DNA from: Prionailurus bengalensis
Taxonomy: Eukaryota; Chordata; Mammalia; Carnivora; Felidae
Direction of reading: 5' to 3'
Assembly (NCBI RefSeq): GCF_016509475.1
Contig: NC_057343.1
Span: forward strand, 204,981,501 to 205,045,500
DNA length: 64,000 bases
The notes beneath the pieces are model-generated. The model did not search any database, was not told the DNA's origin, and worked only from the letters and a program-made list of their open reading frames with translations. Positions 22,531 through 34,586 of this stretch are shown here, piece after piece. How positions within the stretch are numbered: position 1 is the first letter of the stretch; the number at the start of each line of letters is the position of its first letter. A program made the position numbers and the translations under genes.

Positions 22531-22940
22531 TTGGAAGGGCTTTATAGATATGAAGCATTTTTATTAATTCATACTTAATCATATAAGTCAATCTTTTATG
22601 TTTAAAAATTCTTTAACTCAAGTCTTTTATATAAAAGTATTACTGGCCCTTACATGTTGGTACTCCCTTAGCTCACAGCCTAATAAATAAGAAATAATCA
22701 CATATTCACATGAAATTTTGAAAATGAGTAACCTCAATTTCAGTTTAATCAAATCATAATTCACTGGAAACGAGACTAACTGCATTCTAGAACCTTTCCA
22801 TAGAACATAAACTTCCTGGTGCCAAATCATTCAAAAATTAAAAAACAAAATAATTCACTATTGGTCTGGGATATACAGCCAAGGTAATAAGACAGTAGAC
22901 ACATATGAGGTGTAAATATTGAAATAAAAGATAAGTTTTT

Positions 22941-23142
22941 TTTTAATTTTAACATTTATTCATTATTTTGATAGAGACAGAGTGTGAGCGGGGGAGGGGT
23001 AGAGAGAGAGGGAGACACAGAACCTGAAGCAGGCTCCAAGCTGTCAGCACAGAGCCCGACGCGGGGCTCAAACTCATGCACCGTGAGATCATGACCTGAG
23101 CCGAAGTCGGACGCTTAACCGACTGAGCCACCCAGGTGCCCC
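22941..23142 (-). mobile_element. CAN-SINE, antisense
   Basis: Exact 15-bp target-site duplication AAAAGATAAGTTTTT at 22926-22940 and 23143-23157. The body is close to consensus, including CpG-bearing words (CCCGACGCGGGG) that decay quickly, so this is one of the younger insertions. Confidence 0.97.
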
Positions 23143-23384
23143 AAAAGATAAGTTTTTATAATTATCTGAAATTGATATGTTTGTATGTCTAGAAAGGCCA
23201 AGAAAATCTGCTCGAAATCAATTATAATTAAGAAGAAAACTCAACAAAGTGGCTGGATATAAGATTAAATTCCTGAAAAAGAATACAAAGATTATTTATC
23301 AGTAATGACAACAGGTAATATATGGGAATGACTCACTTTATACTTTAAATCAAACATAAAATACTTAGAAATTGTCTACTTAGA

Positions 23385-23622
23385 GGACCCCTGCGTGGCT
23401 CAGTTAAGTGTCTTAACTCTTGACTTCTGTTCAGGTCATGATCTCACAGTTCATGAGTTTGAGCCCCACATCTGGCTCTACGCTGACAGCATAGAGCCTG
23501 CCTGGGATTCTCTGTCTCCCTCTCTCCCTGCCCCTCCCCCGTGCTCGCTTGGTCACTCTCTCTCTCTCTCTCACTCTCTCTCTCCCCTCTCAAAAAAATT
23601 AAACAAACATTTTCTAAAGAAA
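23385..23622 (+). mobile_element. CAN-SINE, sense, inside L1 fragment
   Basis: The head GGACCCCTGCGTGGCTCAG lacks the next few bases (CAGTTAAGTGTC). It has a very long CT-rich segment of about 60 bases. Flanks AGAAATTGTCTACTTAGA (23367-23384) and AGAAATTGCTTACTTAGA (23623-23640) match at 16 of 18. Confidence 0.93.
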
Positions 23623-23856
23623 AGAAATTGCTTACTTAGAAATAAGAAAAATCAAATAATTCTATAAAATTTTCAAGTAGAAATATGTGTTATGTTCTTA
23701 GAGCAATGAAGGAAAGATTACCTTTTTAAAATAAAATTATAACAATCTATTCCAAACAAAATATCAGTGGGATTTTTTGAAGTGTGGGGGAGAAGCAGAA
23801 CTTGACAAAATAATTCTAAAATTCTTCTGAAAGAACACTGAACAAGACTAACCATG

Positions 23857-23943
23857 AATCTTTTATTTTAAAAAGAAGTTTTAAAGGAACTTGTCTTAGC
23901 AGGTTTTGAAATCTTTTATTTTAAAAAGAAATTTTAAAGAAAC
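23857..23943. repeat. Short direct repeat of 34 bp, offset 53
   Basis: AATCTTTTATTTTAAAAAGA begins at 23857 and again at 23910, each followed by a near-identical TTTTAAAG-AAC. Two differences over 34 bp. It is a small local duplication inside the L1 fragment. Confidence 0.85.
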
Positions 23944-24184
23944 ATATTATAAAGCTACAGTTAATAAAGTGGTACTTCCATAAGAATGAACCTATTTTAG
24001 TTGAGAGCAGTAAAAAGAAGAATTACACAGATAATTACTTAAGAAGTATATATTCTCTGTAACACTTTCCTCAACTTCCACAAGCAAATTTTTCTCATCT
24101 TTTTCTGTGTTCTGTAATTTTCTATTTGATTGACTCAGAAAATTATCAGCATTCAATCATTTCACCACCAAAAAGGTGGGGGCA

Positions 24185-24403
24185 GGGGCTCCTGGGTGGC
24201 TCAGTCAGTTAAGCATCTGATTTTGGCTCAGGTCATGATCTTGAGGTTTGTGAGTTCGAGTCCCATGTCAGGCTCTGTGCTGACAGTTCAGAGCCTGGAG
24301 CCTGCTTCGGATTCTGTGTCTCCCCCTCTCTCTGCCCCTCCCCTGCTCACACTCTGTCTCTCTCTGTCTCTCAATAGTAAATGAACGTTAAAAAAAATTT
24401 TTT
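24185..24403 (+). mobile_element. CAN-SINE, sense
   Basis: Head GGGGCTCCTGGGTGGCTCAG, intact B box GAGTTCGAGTCCC, tail AATAGTAAATGAACGTTAAAAAAA. G-rich flanks AAAGGTGGGGGCA (24172-24184) and AAAGGGGGGGCAA (24405-24417) form an imperfect duplication. Confidence 0.93.
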
Positions 24404-24419
24404 TAAAGGGGGGGCAAAT

Positions 24420-25990
24420 TTATGTATCTCTTATAGCCCTTCATGCTTGGGTACTACAATTAGTATTTTATAGATCTATCTCAGACTATGATTTTCTTAA
24501 AATCAGAAAACTTTTTTTATCTATCCAAGCATCTCTACCACCTAAGTAGCACCTACCCCATTATAAAAGCATAAAAAAGATTAATTAAGTAAATACTTTT
24601 CTAAATATTAAAAATTGTGTGGCTCTAGCATATATGAGCACACCATTTCTTAATACATACAAACATCTTCTAGAAATCAAGATTGACACTGACCCAAATC
24701 TCTCTTGAACATAGATTAAATATCTGATAGAAATAAGATGGTGGTAAGGAAGCAGGGAAACCAAATGAACAAGAAAGATCATAGGTTAGAACTAAGCTTT
24801 TCATCTATAACTAAATATCAACATGTCCAGAAACCGTCCTTCTCTTGTATCTCACAGGATATAGATTTGATCTGTAAACCTCAGATTTTCAACTACAATG
24901 TAGGCTTACTATTAAAGATATGAAGAGTTATTAGCAAAATCTATAATTAATTTGGGTGTTTTTAAAATGCGGATCATCACTATTGCTCTTTTGTTTGGAA
25001 AAACATAAACCCCATGACCATGCCTATTTAAAAAAGGAATGTAAACCTCAAAAACCTAACTGTACTTAAGCAATATTAAGGAAAGGAATTTAGACTTAAC
25101 AAACATGTAGATAATAAAACCTAATTTTATAGAGCTATGCTTGGCCTTAAGTCTTATTACGTCAAAGAAAATGAAAAGCTAATAAGATATTTCAGTAAAC
25201 TACATGATTATACACAAACATTTTGGCAAGAAACAGTTGTATATGTTTGGTTAGGCAATACCAACCCAATAGCAAAATGGCATCCCTACGGCTAGCACCC
25301 CGAATTAAATATTTTTCAAGTCTTTAAAATAAAAAAAAAAAAACACCTCTCTTACATTTAATAAAAGTTCCCCTGACCAGATTATTTGCCTTCATATACA
25401 CAATCAAAGCAATAAGCTAAAATGTGTTACAAAAACATGAGTGAAAGAGTTTAAGGGGCTTATAATAAAACAAACTGTCACTGACAGTGGTTACTTATTC
25501 CTTTGATAAGAGGAACCTAAACCATTTCCTTCACACGTAAAGTTGGTGGTGATTTGATAATTATCAGAATAAAATTAACAGAAAATTACAAATTGTACCA
25601 AATGAATTAGTTTGTTGAAGATACTTCCAGAAAGGAAGCTGAATTTTAGAGCCCCCACTTGGATCATAGATTCCCACAAATATATTTGGATACTGGCTTC
25701 CTATAACAAAATATAAACCTCTTTTTATCTTTAATCAAAATTGTTTCTTTTTTTTAAGTAAAGGATCTTAAAAGAGTTTCTAAAGGATTCCCACCTGAAA
25801 TCCGTCATCTCTGTGAAGGCATCTATAAAGAATCTGTCACTAAAATGAAATGCCAACATACAGAAGACACCTTACTACCTGAATACCATCTTTCTGGCTG
25901 TTCCCACTATTCTGAGAAGTTAGTTATAGGCTTCTATAAGCTTCATGAAGCCACTAGCTACAACCCCAAAACTTTCGGCTGGAAAGGGCT
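24420..25990. other. Unassigned AT-rich stretch, 1.6 kb
   Basis: No repeat consensus or gene recognised. A14 homopolymer at about 25329. The open frames are short and carry no domain. Confidence 0.45.
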
Positions 25991-25996
25991 CTTTTT

Positions 25997-26140
25997 CAGG
26001 CGCCTGCATGGCTCAGACAGTTAAGCCTGTGACTCTTGATCTCAGCCCAGGTCTTGATCTCAAGTTGTGAGTTCAAGCCCCGCCATGGAGCCTACTTAAA
26101 AAAAAAGAGAAAGAAAAAAGAAGAAAAAGAAAGAAAGTGC
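25997..26140 (+). mobile_element. Short CAN-SINE variant (no CT-rich segment), sense
   Basis: AGGCGCCTGCATGGCTCAG, then 'gttgtgagttcaagccccgccatggagcctacttaaaa' passing directly into A/G-rich sequence (AAAGAAAAAGAAAGAAAG). The long CT-rich domain of the other copies is absent. This is the arrangement of the shorter, canid-like or ancestral CAN-SINE. Confidence 0.8.
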
Positions 26141-28870
26141 TGGTTTTCTTTATCTTTATATTGTATTCAACCCAAGGCGGAAGACATGAGGGTGTTTGAT
26201 GAGGTCTTCAGGGTGACAAGGAGCAAATTTAAGCTGTGAAATGTCTTTTGTCTTCTGTAGTTCAATTTTATAAATATTTTTAAAAAGAAATGTTAAAACA
26301 ATAGCCAATATTATGTCTCCATTTTACCTAATTTATCTTTTTTGTAAATGTAGCTATGTAATGATATTTGTGGTATAAATGATACATTCTATAATAAGTG
26401 CCATATTTTCATGTAAAAAGTTTCCTATTCTTTCTGTGAGTCTTTGGAGACCTTGAACGAGACAAATTCTAATTTAGCCTTACTCTGTAATTATGTTGCT
26501 GTTAAAAGTTCTTTTCAGGGTCAAAAGTCAACCTTATAACCCCAAACTCTATATCCCTCTCTTTATTTTCACTAACATTCTGATGCCCACCATACTTAAC
26601 GTTTTCTGAAAGGTAAAAGGGAGTCATTGGAGATGACATTTTTAAGATTAACAACCCTCAAACCCTAGTCCTTGAGCCTACATGTACGAAAGAATACTGT
26701 TGCCAATTTGACACCAGTCACAAGAGACTTTGAAAATTAATTCAAAAACAGTTTGCACGTGCTGTCAAATCCCTAAATAATATTGCCCTGATCCAAGTGA
26801 GCCATTGTGGAGGAATCAGAACTCTCCCATAACAAGCAAATGTGTGGAATGAGCTACATTGATTGGAGCACAAATTTGACATCTGGACATATTTCCCCAT
26901 GCCTTACATAAAAAGACAGTTCATGTGTTCTGAAAATCCAAATACTATTTCCTGCAAATACTTTCCCTCAGCAGATTGGCCACGGAGGGTGAGCAGCCAA
27001 AGACCATCTCTATCACTCATGGTACATGACAAAAGTCACACTGTTGATGCTTCACATCCATAGTCTAAAAATGTACGGAGAGTCACTAGAAGGGCTACCT
27101 GAAGCTTAGAGACCAGTGATATTTCTGCTTCTCCACTGTCTGGAAGATAGCAGTGGTTTACGTACTATCTACCCATACTTAAAACTCAGATCTTTTTTTT
27201 AGCATCTGCTTATTGAACATCCTCATTTCCTTCCCAAACTACTCCTAGAACAGAGGCATGAAAGTGATTTTTGTCATCAGCCATATGCTAGGTTTGTTTC
27301 TGCCAACAAACATACAATTTTTCAGAAAGTTATCTCATCACTCCACAGAAAAGTGGAGAAGAAGAATAAGCAAAACCTTACTAAAATATCTGGCAAGCCT
27401 ATAATGGTCAACCTGCAGCCCTCTCCTATGATCCTTGCATGATCAGTGAAAAGTAATGCAGTCAGTAAGACCAAGGAAAGAAAAATCATTCCCTGGCTTT
27501 GAAATTCAGATAAGGTGGTTTTATGGTTTTAATTACATTGTAGTAACTACATAGAAGTAAATATACTCTTCCTGTTTTAAGTTAGGTGAACATCTGTCGT
27601 AAATAACTCCAATGCTCTTCCTTTTGTAAACTAATTACACAATAGGCCCTATAAATTCATGGAGTGTTAGGATGCAGAATTTAATTATGCAATTCACTTA
27701 ACCAAAGTTTTGCTCTTCGGTGTGGTTCACAATCCTCCATTTTCACAAGATGTAAGAGGAACACATTACATAATGCCCATGTGTATTTCAAGTTAGAAAG
27801 AACAATAAAGGAAATCTGTGACTACTTTTGCACCTTTCTTTTCTTTTACCTAAACAAAATGAACTAATGTCATAATGTCATTTATTCTGAAAAGAAGCTA
27901 AAGTAATCACTCTTAATTTTAAAATATGAGTACATTATTTTTAAGTAACTTAACCTGTAAGTTATGTACTTTTCTGAGTTCTGTGGGAAAGATAGGCAAG
28001 AATTCCTTTATTTATTCATTCATTATTCATAAATCAGTACTTGCTGGTCTTGATCATCTAACATATCCCAGAGAGTAGATTATGTGTGCTAAAACTATAA
28101 AGATAGAAATTATCATTATGTTGGGAAAATAATAAAACTTATTGGAATATATTCCATAAAAGATGTATGTACAAAATATTCTGGGATCTCAAAGAAGCTA
28201 CTCCTAGGAAGGGTCAGGCACCTTCTAAATCTTCTAAAAGATAACATATGTGGTACATCTTTGTGTTGACTACAAGGAACAGAGACTCAGCATGCATTGC
28301 CCAAAGGACTTATTTTGTGTGGATGCACGTTAACTAGAATTAGAACTAGAAAATCCCACGGATCCAAAAGTCCCCAGGTACCAACTACCTTCACTGTTCT
28401 TTTCTAAGAGACTCATAGTCTGAAGACTTTTTGCTTTGTCTTCCTGCTCCATGGCCCTCTCCATACTGACAGTTCTCTTAGTACAGGTTAATCATTTAGT
28501 ACTGATGGTTAATCCTACCCATATTTTCTAGATCAGATCCTAGAGGATATGCCAGAGTATTAGACAAAACCCTTGACACATGTCTACTTCATAGCCAACA
28601 GCTAATCTTAAGATGGACTGTTCAGGGGGTTATTACATCCCTGATTCAGTCACTAGCATCTCCTATACAAGAACTACTCACATTGTGTTCCGGAGTAAAG
28701 TACTAAGGAGCAAGGCTATTTTTCCAGAAGGGCAAACTGAAGGTGGTAGACATTGAGGCCTGTAAAGTTCTAAAGTAGGAACAGGAGTTTGCCATGTAGA
28801 TAAGGTTACAAATGTCATGTCTACACAACACTGTCTATACAAAGATACAACAATAACAATGATGATAATA
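26140..28870. other. Unassigned stretch, 2.7 kb, no repeats recognised
   Basis: The longest stretch in which I recognise neither a repeat nor a gene. It is AT-rich, has no CpG cluster, and no open frame exceeds about 70 codons. It is either unique sequence or too diverged to identify by eye. Confidence 0.5.
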
Positions 28871-29115
28871 ATTATCAATTCTGTAAACTCTACTGTGCTC
28901 CAGTTACTGTGATAAGTATTTTACATGTATCAAGCCTGACACTCAAAACAATTATGTGAGTCATGGCTATTATTCCCATTGAATCGAGGATAAAACGGAA
29001 GTTCAGAAAGGTAGATAAATTGATCAAGGCCAAATAGTTCATAATTGTCAAATCCAGAATTCAGATCTAGGCATATCTGACCCCCACAATCTGTGCCTTT
29101 CCACTTCTCCCTGCT
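28870..29115 (+). repeat. MIR SINE, nearly full length
   Basis: Follows MIR in order: 'ctgtgctccagttactgtgataagtattttacatgtatc', 'cactcaaaacaattatgtgagtcatggctattattcccattg', 'gttcagaaaggtagataaattgatcaaggccaaatagttc', 'ccagaattcagatctaggcatatctgaccc'. It is the longest MIR in the window. Confidence 0.85.
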
Positions 29116-30230
29116 CATTCATTAAAACCTTGAAAAGAATCTGGTACAATTCTGTCATTGCAGACTTGACTTTGATGAGAGTAACAGAAAGTTAAACTGG
29201 AATAAGAGAAGTGACCCACTTTTTGAATATTTTTGGTGATTATACTAATAGTTTACATTTGACCATTAAAAGATTCTCCCTAGAAAGTGACAAACAGTAT
29301 GGACAGAGACTCACAATAGACTTAAGAGGTAGGTGAATTATAGTCCCAGGGGCTACTTAATGTCTGAAGTAAAGCAGCTGCCATGAAACAAACAACTGAG
29401 GAGGGAAAAGATTTGGAGATTTTGGAAGTAAAGGGAAGGTAATGGAAGGCAAACAGTGAGGGGCAAGGAGAGGAAGAGAAGCAAATGGAAGAACTTAAGA
29501 ACGATTAGTAAGAGTATCATGGAATCCAGGAGAGGACATGTTTCAAGACAGTGGGAGTGGTCAAGAGTGTTAAAGGATGTAGAGTTGTCCATCCGAATAA
29601 GGCCCTAAATGCAAAGCTGGAAACAAAGAAATAATCCATTCCCCATTGCACTGATTAGAAAATATTAAGTAAAGAAACCACTAAAAGTATTTGAAATTAC
29701 CTCTCCATTATAGTATTCAGGTAAATTTCTCTCTCAAAGCTGAGGTTATTTGTGTATCAACTACTGATTTTTCAATGATGGAAATCTTCCTCCAGAGCAG
29801 AGTCATGGGTTATGCTACTGGAGGAAAGCCCCATACAGGGAGTATATTAAGACACTACTCCAAGATACTAACATATCCTAATGCAGGCTGAATATCATCC
29901 AGGGCCAAACTTCACATATGTTCTCTCCAAAAAGTTATTGTATGTTAACTCCTCAAAAATTACTAGTCAACAAAATCTGCCTTCTGATTCTAAAAGCTTC
30001 CAGAATATTGTCCAAATAATGGAATACGTGGGATGGCTAAGAAACTGCTATTGCTATTTTATTGATTAAAAAGACAAATGTCTATTTTGGTGTATTACCT
30101 GTTACTCTCCTCACATAGACTAAAGCCACATGATGTTTTTAAGTTTCAAACCCTTTATTACATACATATACTTCCATGTGGGGTATTGGGAGGGTAAAGG
30201 GGGATTGAGGTAGCTATCAGTGCTGCTCGC
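29116..30230. other. Unassigned stretch
   Basis: Contains a purine-rich patch at about 29400-29490 (GAGGGAAAAG, GGGGCAAGGAGAGG). The minus-strand frame 29353-29592 is its low-complexity Leu/Ser/Pro translation and not a gene. Confidence 0.4.
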
Positions 30231-30735
30231 CAAACATCTATGGTTCTCCCTCCAGAAACATGACAGGATTGCAATTTTCTGCTCCCCTGTAGTTCTGTGT
30301 GACCACTTGACTTACTTGAGTAAATGAAAAGCAACAAAGCCCAATCTGCTGTAGAGTAAAAGCAAAACAAAACAGAACAAAACACCTAGTACCTTACTCA
30401 CCGTACTCACCTTACTTACTCACAGTACCTAGTTCTGTGTGACCACTTGACTTACTTGAGCAAATGAAAAGCAACAAAGCCCAATCTGCTGTAGAGTAAA
30501 AGCAAAACAAAACAGAACAAAACACCTAGTACCTTACTCACCATGCTCTTGCTTTCCTCTGCCAGAGAAACTGGTGAGCTTCCAGACAGTGCTGTCCTCT
30601 CAGCCTGGAATCCAAGTGAGAATAATATGGACCAGAATCTCCAGCCAACCCAAGATGCACCTGTAGCATAAGAGAAAAATAATTTCTGTTGTTTAAAGCT
30701 ACTGAGGTGTGGGTGTGCGTTTGCTACTACAGAAT
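30230..30735 (+). repeat. Ancient interspersed repeat (LTR/MER type), carrying a tandem duplication
   Basis: Words such as 'tgtgtgaccacttgact', 'ctcaccatgctcttgctttcctctgcc', 'gatgcacctgtagcataagagaaaaataatttctgttgttt' and 'aaagctactgaggtgtgggtgtgcgtttgctac' recall a common old mammalian repeat with an LTR-like 3' end. I cannot name the family with certainty. Confidence 0.5.
30290..30542. repeat. Recent 113-bp tandem duplication (period 140)
   Basis: Positions 30290-30402 and 30430-30542 are identical except for one T/C difference (30321 versus 30461). They are separated by a 27-base spacer (GTACTCACCTTACTTACTCA...), itself made of small ACTCACCTTACT-like units. The near-identity within much older repeat DNA shows the duplication is recent. 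Confidence 0.97.
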
Positions 30736-31309
30736 AGTCTAGTTTACCTGACTAGATACAGTGTGCATAGTTTGTGCTGTGGTGAGGGAGATGCAGTAAG
30801 GAGAAAGAAAGGTTTAACTGAACTCACAAGTAGTGCTGCCTTTATTCTATTCATGAAAGGTGGATCCAGAATGAATAGCCAAAAGGGGGTAGGGAAGGAA
30901 ACACACACAGGGTAGACCAGTATAAGAGGCTGAGGCAAGGACAGCTTGAATCATCCTCCTTCGGTAGCCTCCATAACACCCTAATACTACCTGTATTGGA
31001 GAAGACTAACCCACCATACGATTTCTGATAAACTACAAAGGAACAAGAACCAAATTCCACCTCTTGCTTGAAGGTGACACATGGTAACATCATGGAGAAG
31101 TAGCTGCCCTTACAGACGTTTATGGTGTGGGATTGCTTAGAGCCACACTTAGGGGATTGCTAAGAGGGATTGCTTAGAGCCTCTAAGTTTTCCAACTTCA
31201 ACTGATTTCATCGGCTAATAAGGATAAATTTTACTTTGTGGCCTCAAAATTGACAAGAATAGTTTCACCCAAAGGCAACACTTTCACACCACATGGTTAA
31301 AACTATATT
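30735..31309. other. Unassigned stretch
   Basis: No feature recognised. A small local repeat (GGATTGCTTAGAGCC and similar) is visible at 31131-31183. Confidence 0.4.
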
Positions 31310-31324
31310 GGTTCAATAATTTAT

Positions 31325-31558
31325 TTTTTTTTAACATTTACTTATTTTTGAGAGACAGAGAGAGACAGTGCTTGAGCCGGGAAGGGGCAGAGAGAAAAGG
31401 AGACACAGAATCTGAAGCAGGCTCCAGGCTCTGAGCTGTCAGCATAGAGCCTGATGCAGGGCTTGAACCCATGAACCATGAGATCATGACCTGAGTCGAA
31501 GTTGGACATTTAATGGTTTAATGGACGTTTAATGGACGTTAATGGTTTAAGGTGCCCC
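31325..31558 (-). mobile_element. CAN-SINE, antisense, with a scrambled head
   Basis: The body and tail are ordinary, but the part that should read 'cttaaccgactgagccaccca' is replaced by TAATGG/TTTAATGGACGT units (31509-31550), after which GGTGCCCC closes the element. Flanks TGGTTCAATAATTTA (31310-31324) and TGGTTCAAGAGTTT (31559-31572) show it was inserted normally and altered later. Confidence 0.9.
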
Positions 31559-31572
31559 TGGTTCAAGAGTTT

Positions 31573-33285
31573 CTTAGGTACATATGGGTACATGCATTTT
31601 ATAAATTTTGAAGGCTAGTTTTTAAAACTTTGAAGAAATGGTGAATTTAGGAAATTTTATCTTAAAGTTAATACATTTAATCTTAAAGAGTAATAAAAGT
31701 GTCCAATAATAAATACTAACACATAGGATAAATACACATATTACACAATATTTTAAATGACTCCAATCATTTATATGTGCAAAAACTTATGCCAACAAAA
31801 TATATGCCTCCGGCAGTAGGTATACAATTTTTTTTGTTTTCTTATTCCTCACCTATTTCCTGAACATAAACTGTGAAAAAAATCAGCTTTCCTCAAGGAG
31901 GGAAATCGTATAAATGGACTATCCATGGTGTTTTAATAAAAGGAAGCTATTTACTCTTTTGGAATACTTGAATGCAAGATTGTACCAGATATATTGCTGG
32001 TACCAAGGGGAAGAAAATGCAGTATGTGAAGGGTTTATAAGCTAATTTACAATTCATTCTAGAGCACCCACTAAGTTTTAGAGGCAAGGGTTCTCTGTTC
32101 ACTTAGAAGATTCCTAAGTGATCTATGTTGTGTCATCAACCACTTCTGCTAATCCTATAGCATATTGGAGGAGATGTACCATGTCCAAATAGTGAAATAT
32201 TTGGCTCATATTTGACAGAATTATCCATAATTACCTTTAACCCCCCATGTACCATATAAAGGAAATTTGCCTCATGTGGAGTTGTTTCCTACATTGAACC
32301 TCGAGGCTAAAAAGCCACTGCAACAAAAATGGTTTCCCCCAGAATTTATAGTCCTAATTCTTCTAATCTTTTCTTTCCCTTTTCTGGCCCTCAACCTCCA
32401 ACTCCAACCTGTACCTCTAACCTTGACACGATTTTATTTGAAACGGGGATAGGAATAAAGTGCTTTATAGTGCCAAAGGAATTAATGAGTCCTGAAGTGA
32501 AGAGCCAAAAGGACATTTTTCTACTGCTACAGAAATGTATATAAGTACCATCCATATTGGCTTAATCTACATTTCATTAATATATGCATATTATTATTCA
32601 ATTGATATGTATGAATATAAAGAAATATATATTAAATACTATATTATTTAATAAACATGTAGCATATTAATTATATTAAACAGATGTTTAACATTAAAAT
32701 GTAATATTTAAGCACAATAGATCATAACTAATCCAAAAGAATGTTTGGTATATGGTAGGCATTCAATAAATATTTGTCAGGTATGTAGCTGAGTTAAGAA
32801 GCTTTGAATCTATGAACTAATTCCTATCTATGAAAAAGTGAGCTTTTGATTTCAAATATCTGTAGGTGTTTAAAAGAGAAAACTATTACTGCCTTCGAGC
32901 CATTATCAAAGCAATATGATAGCCAACATGAAAGTTTCATTTTAAAGGATCTGAGTACAGACATTCTGGGAGACAGAGATCTGGGAGGGAAAGTATGTGA
33001 TTTGACAAGATTTGAAGTATTTAAGCTGGGCGTGGCATCAACTTGCAAAAAGAAATCTTTCGCTATTCTGAAAGGTGAGCTCTAAACTAGTGTCCATTGA
33101 ATAAATTATTATTGTAACTTGTAGATCAATCCCAAACTAAGAATGCAAATATGAAAGCAACATCTTTGGTGCCATTCACATAATGAATAACCACTCGTGT
33201 GAGATTACAAATGCTTTTAGCTATTGGGAGGTGCTGCATAGTCTGTATCGAAATTCATCATTTCCAAAATTAGATGTAAGTCTCA
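31573..33285. other. Unassigned stretch with one exon-like open segment
   Basis: Mostly AT-rich. 32735-32785 has an L2-terminus-like phrase 'ggtatatggtaggcattcaataaatatttgtcag'. At 32866-33074 an open frame runs from a CTGTAG to an AAAG|GTGAGC donor-like site. The candidate exon is discussed in the findings and is not called as a gene. Confidence 0.4.
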
Positions 33286-33370
33286 CTGATACACATATCA
33301 TCACATTGTACACCTTAAACTTACAGACTGTCATCTGTCAATTATATCTCAATACAACTAGGAAAATAAG
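33285..33370 (+). mobile_element. L1M 3' terminus remnant
   Basis: 'cattgtacaccttaaacttacagactgtcatctgtcaattatatctcaatacaac' is the familiar last segment of older L1 3' UTRs before the poly-A. Only about 85 bases are recognisable. Confidence 0.65.
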
Positions 33371-33699
33371 AAAGGGGAATGTCTCACTTAACTAAACAGA
33401 ATCTTCAATTTGCCACATTTTTTTCTCTCCTCATTTAGGTCATGGAGACATACAGAAAGAAAATAAGCTGGTATCTGATTGTTTTGCTTTGGTTTGGGGG
33501 CTTTTTACACATGCCTTCCCCTGTATATCCTGAAGTCAATGCAGTTTTGCATCAAGCTTTTATGACTTCCACATCCATAGTATCACAATATACAATGATA
33601 CCTGAAATTTGCAGCAATGATCCTGGATTTGGTACGGTTGAGAAAAATTTAGTTCAAGGTCATTGTGCTCTATTCAGTAAGGCCAAAAAAATTTGATTA

Positions 33700-33901
33700 A
33701 AAAAATTTAACGTTTATTTATTTTTGAGAGACAGAGTGACAGCAAATGAGTAGGGGAGGGGCAGAGAGAGAGAAGGAGACACAGAATCTGAAGCAGGCTC
33801 CAGGCTCTGAGCTGTCAGCACAGAGGCCAACGTGGGGCTCGAATCCATGAACCATGAGATCATGAACTGAGCCGAAGTTGGACGCTTAACCAACTGAGCC
33901 A
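33700..33901 (-). mobile_element. CAN-SINE, antisense, head-truncated
   Basis: Reads back from GGCTCAGTTGGTTAAG at 33899. The first 12-15 bases of the head (GGGGCACCTGGG) are missing and sequence passes directly into AGATTTTGTAAAA. That makes it a true 5' truncation or a later deletion. Confidence 0.88.
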
Positions 33902-34586
33902 GATTTTGTAAAAATCTATACAAAAATAGATTTTTATATCTTGAGATTTACAGCAATAAATGCTTTAAAAAAATCTTTCTTTAATCAGAAAATTACCAGG
34001 ATATCTAATAACCAAGATATCTAATTTCCTAGCCATTCTGATTAGTTGAGTCTATGTGCAACAACTCAAATCTTTGCATTAAAGTTGAACTCTTCCTGGT
34101 GTTTTCTTTCCAAAATGCCATATGCCACCACTTAATTGTCTAACCAGAACAGCTTTTAGGTTTTTTTCTTGAAAGCAGTACTGAGTTAACAGAGACCACA
34201 GCAAATGCTCTTGGACCGTGTTTCAAAAAAATCTCTCAAAATCATAAAATCATCTTTGGTCTCAAAATCAAAATCATATCATCATCAAGAAATGATATGA
34301 ACATTTTCGCAATGAATTTTTTTTTAAGAAAAGCTAATTTTATAGGATTAAGGTAAGGGAGAAGATGCCATCAATAAATATTTTGCTTTTATAATTACAT
34401 TTAATTTTTTAGTGAACTTCACAGTAAACAGTTTTCATTTTGCAATCACATTCTGAAACAGCCACAATTGTACAGAATATAAGAAACAATAGCTTTAGTA
34501 TTAATTATCTAGTACTCCCAAAGTTAAACAGGTTGATACTTACAGAACCTGGCAATGAGTAATTTAAAATAAAAAATATATAAATA

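Larger units (their letters stand above)
23160..24050 (+). mobile_element. Old L1 ORF2 fragment, sense, split by a SINE
   Basis: 'aagtggctggatataagattaa' and 'aacaggtaatatatgggaatgac' before the SINE match the reverse-transcriptase to thumb region of an old L1. After it, 'ccaaacaaaatatcagtgggattttttgaagtg' and 'gacaaaataattctaaaattcttctgaaag' continue the match. No frame persists. Confidence 0.6.

Noticed and set aside
30290..30542. Possible CRISPR-like repeat-spacer unit
   Set aside because: Only two long repeats, a single spacer, and vertebrate genomic context. It is a tandem duplication.
33442..33696. 84-codon frame with an N-terminal hydrophobic stretch resembling a signal peptide
   Set aside because: Single short frame starting after an acceptor-like TTTAG but ending at the edge of a SINE, with no homologue that I recognise. 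The hydrophobic segment alone is not enough.
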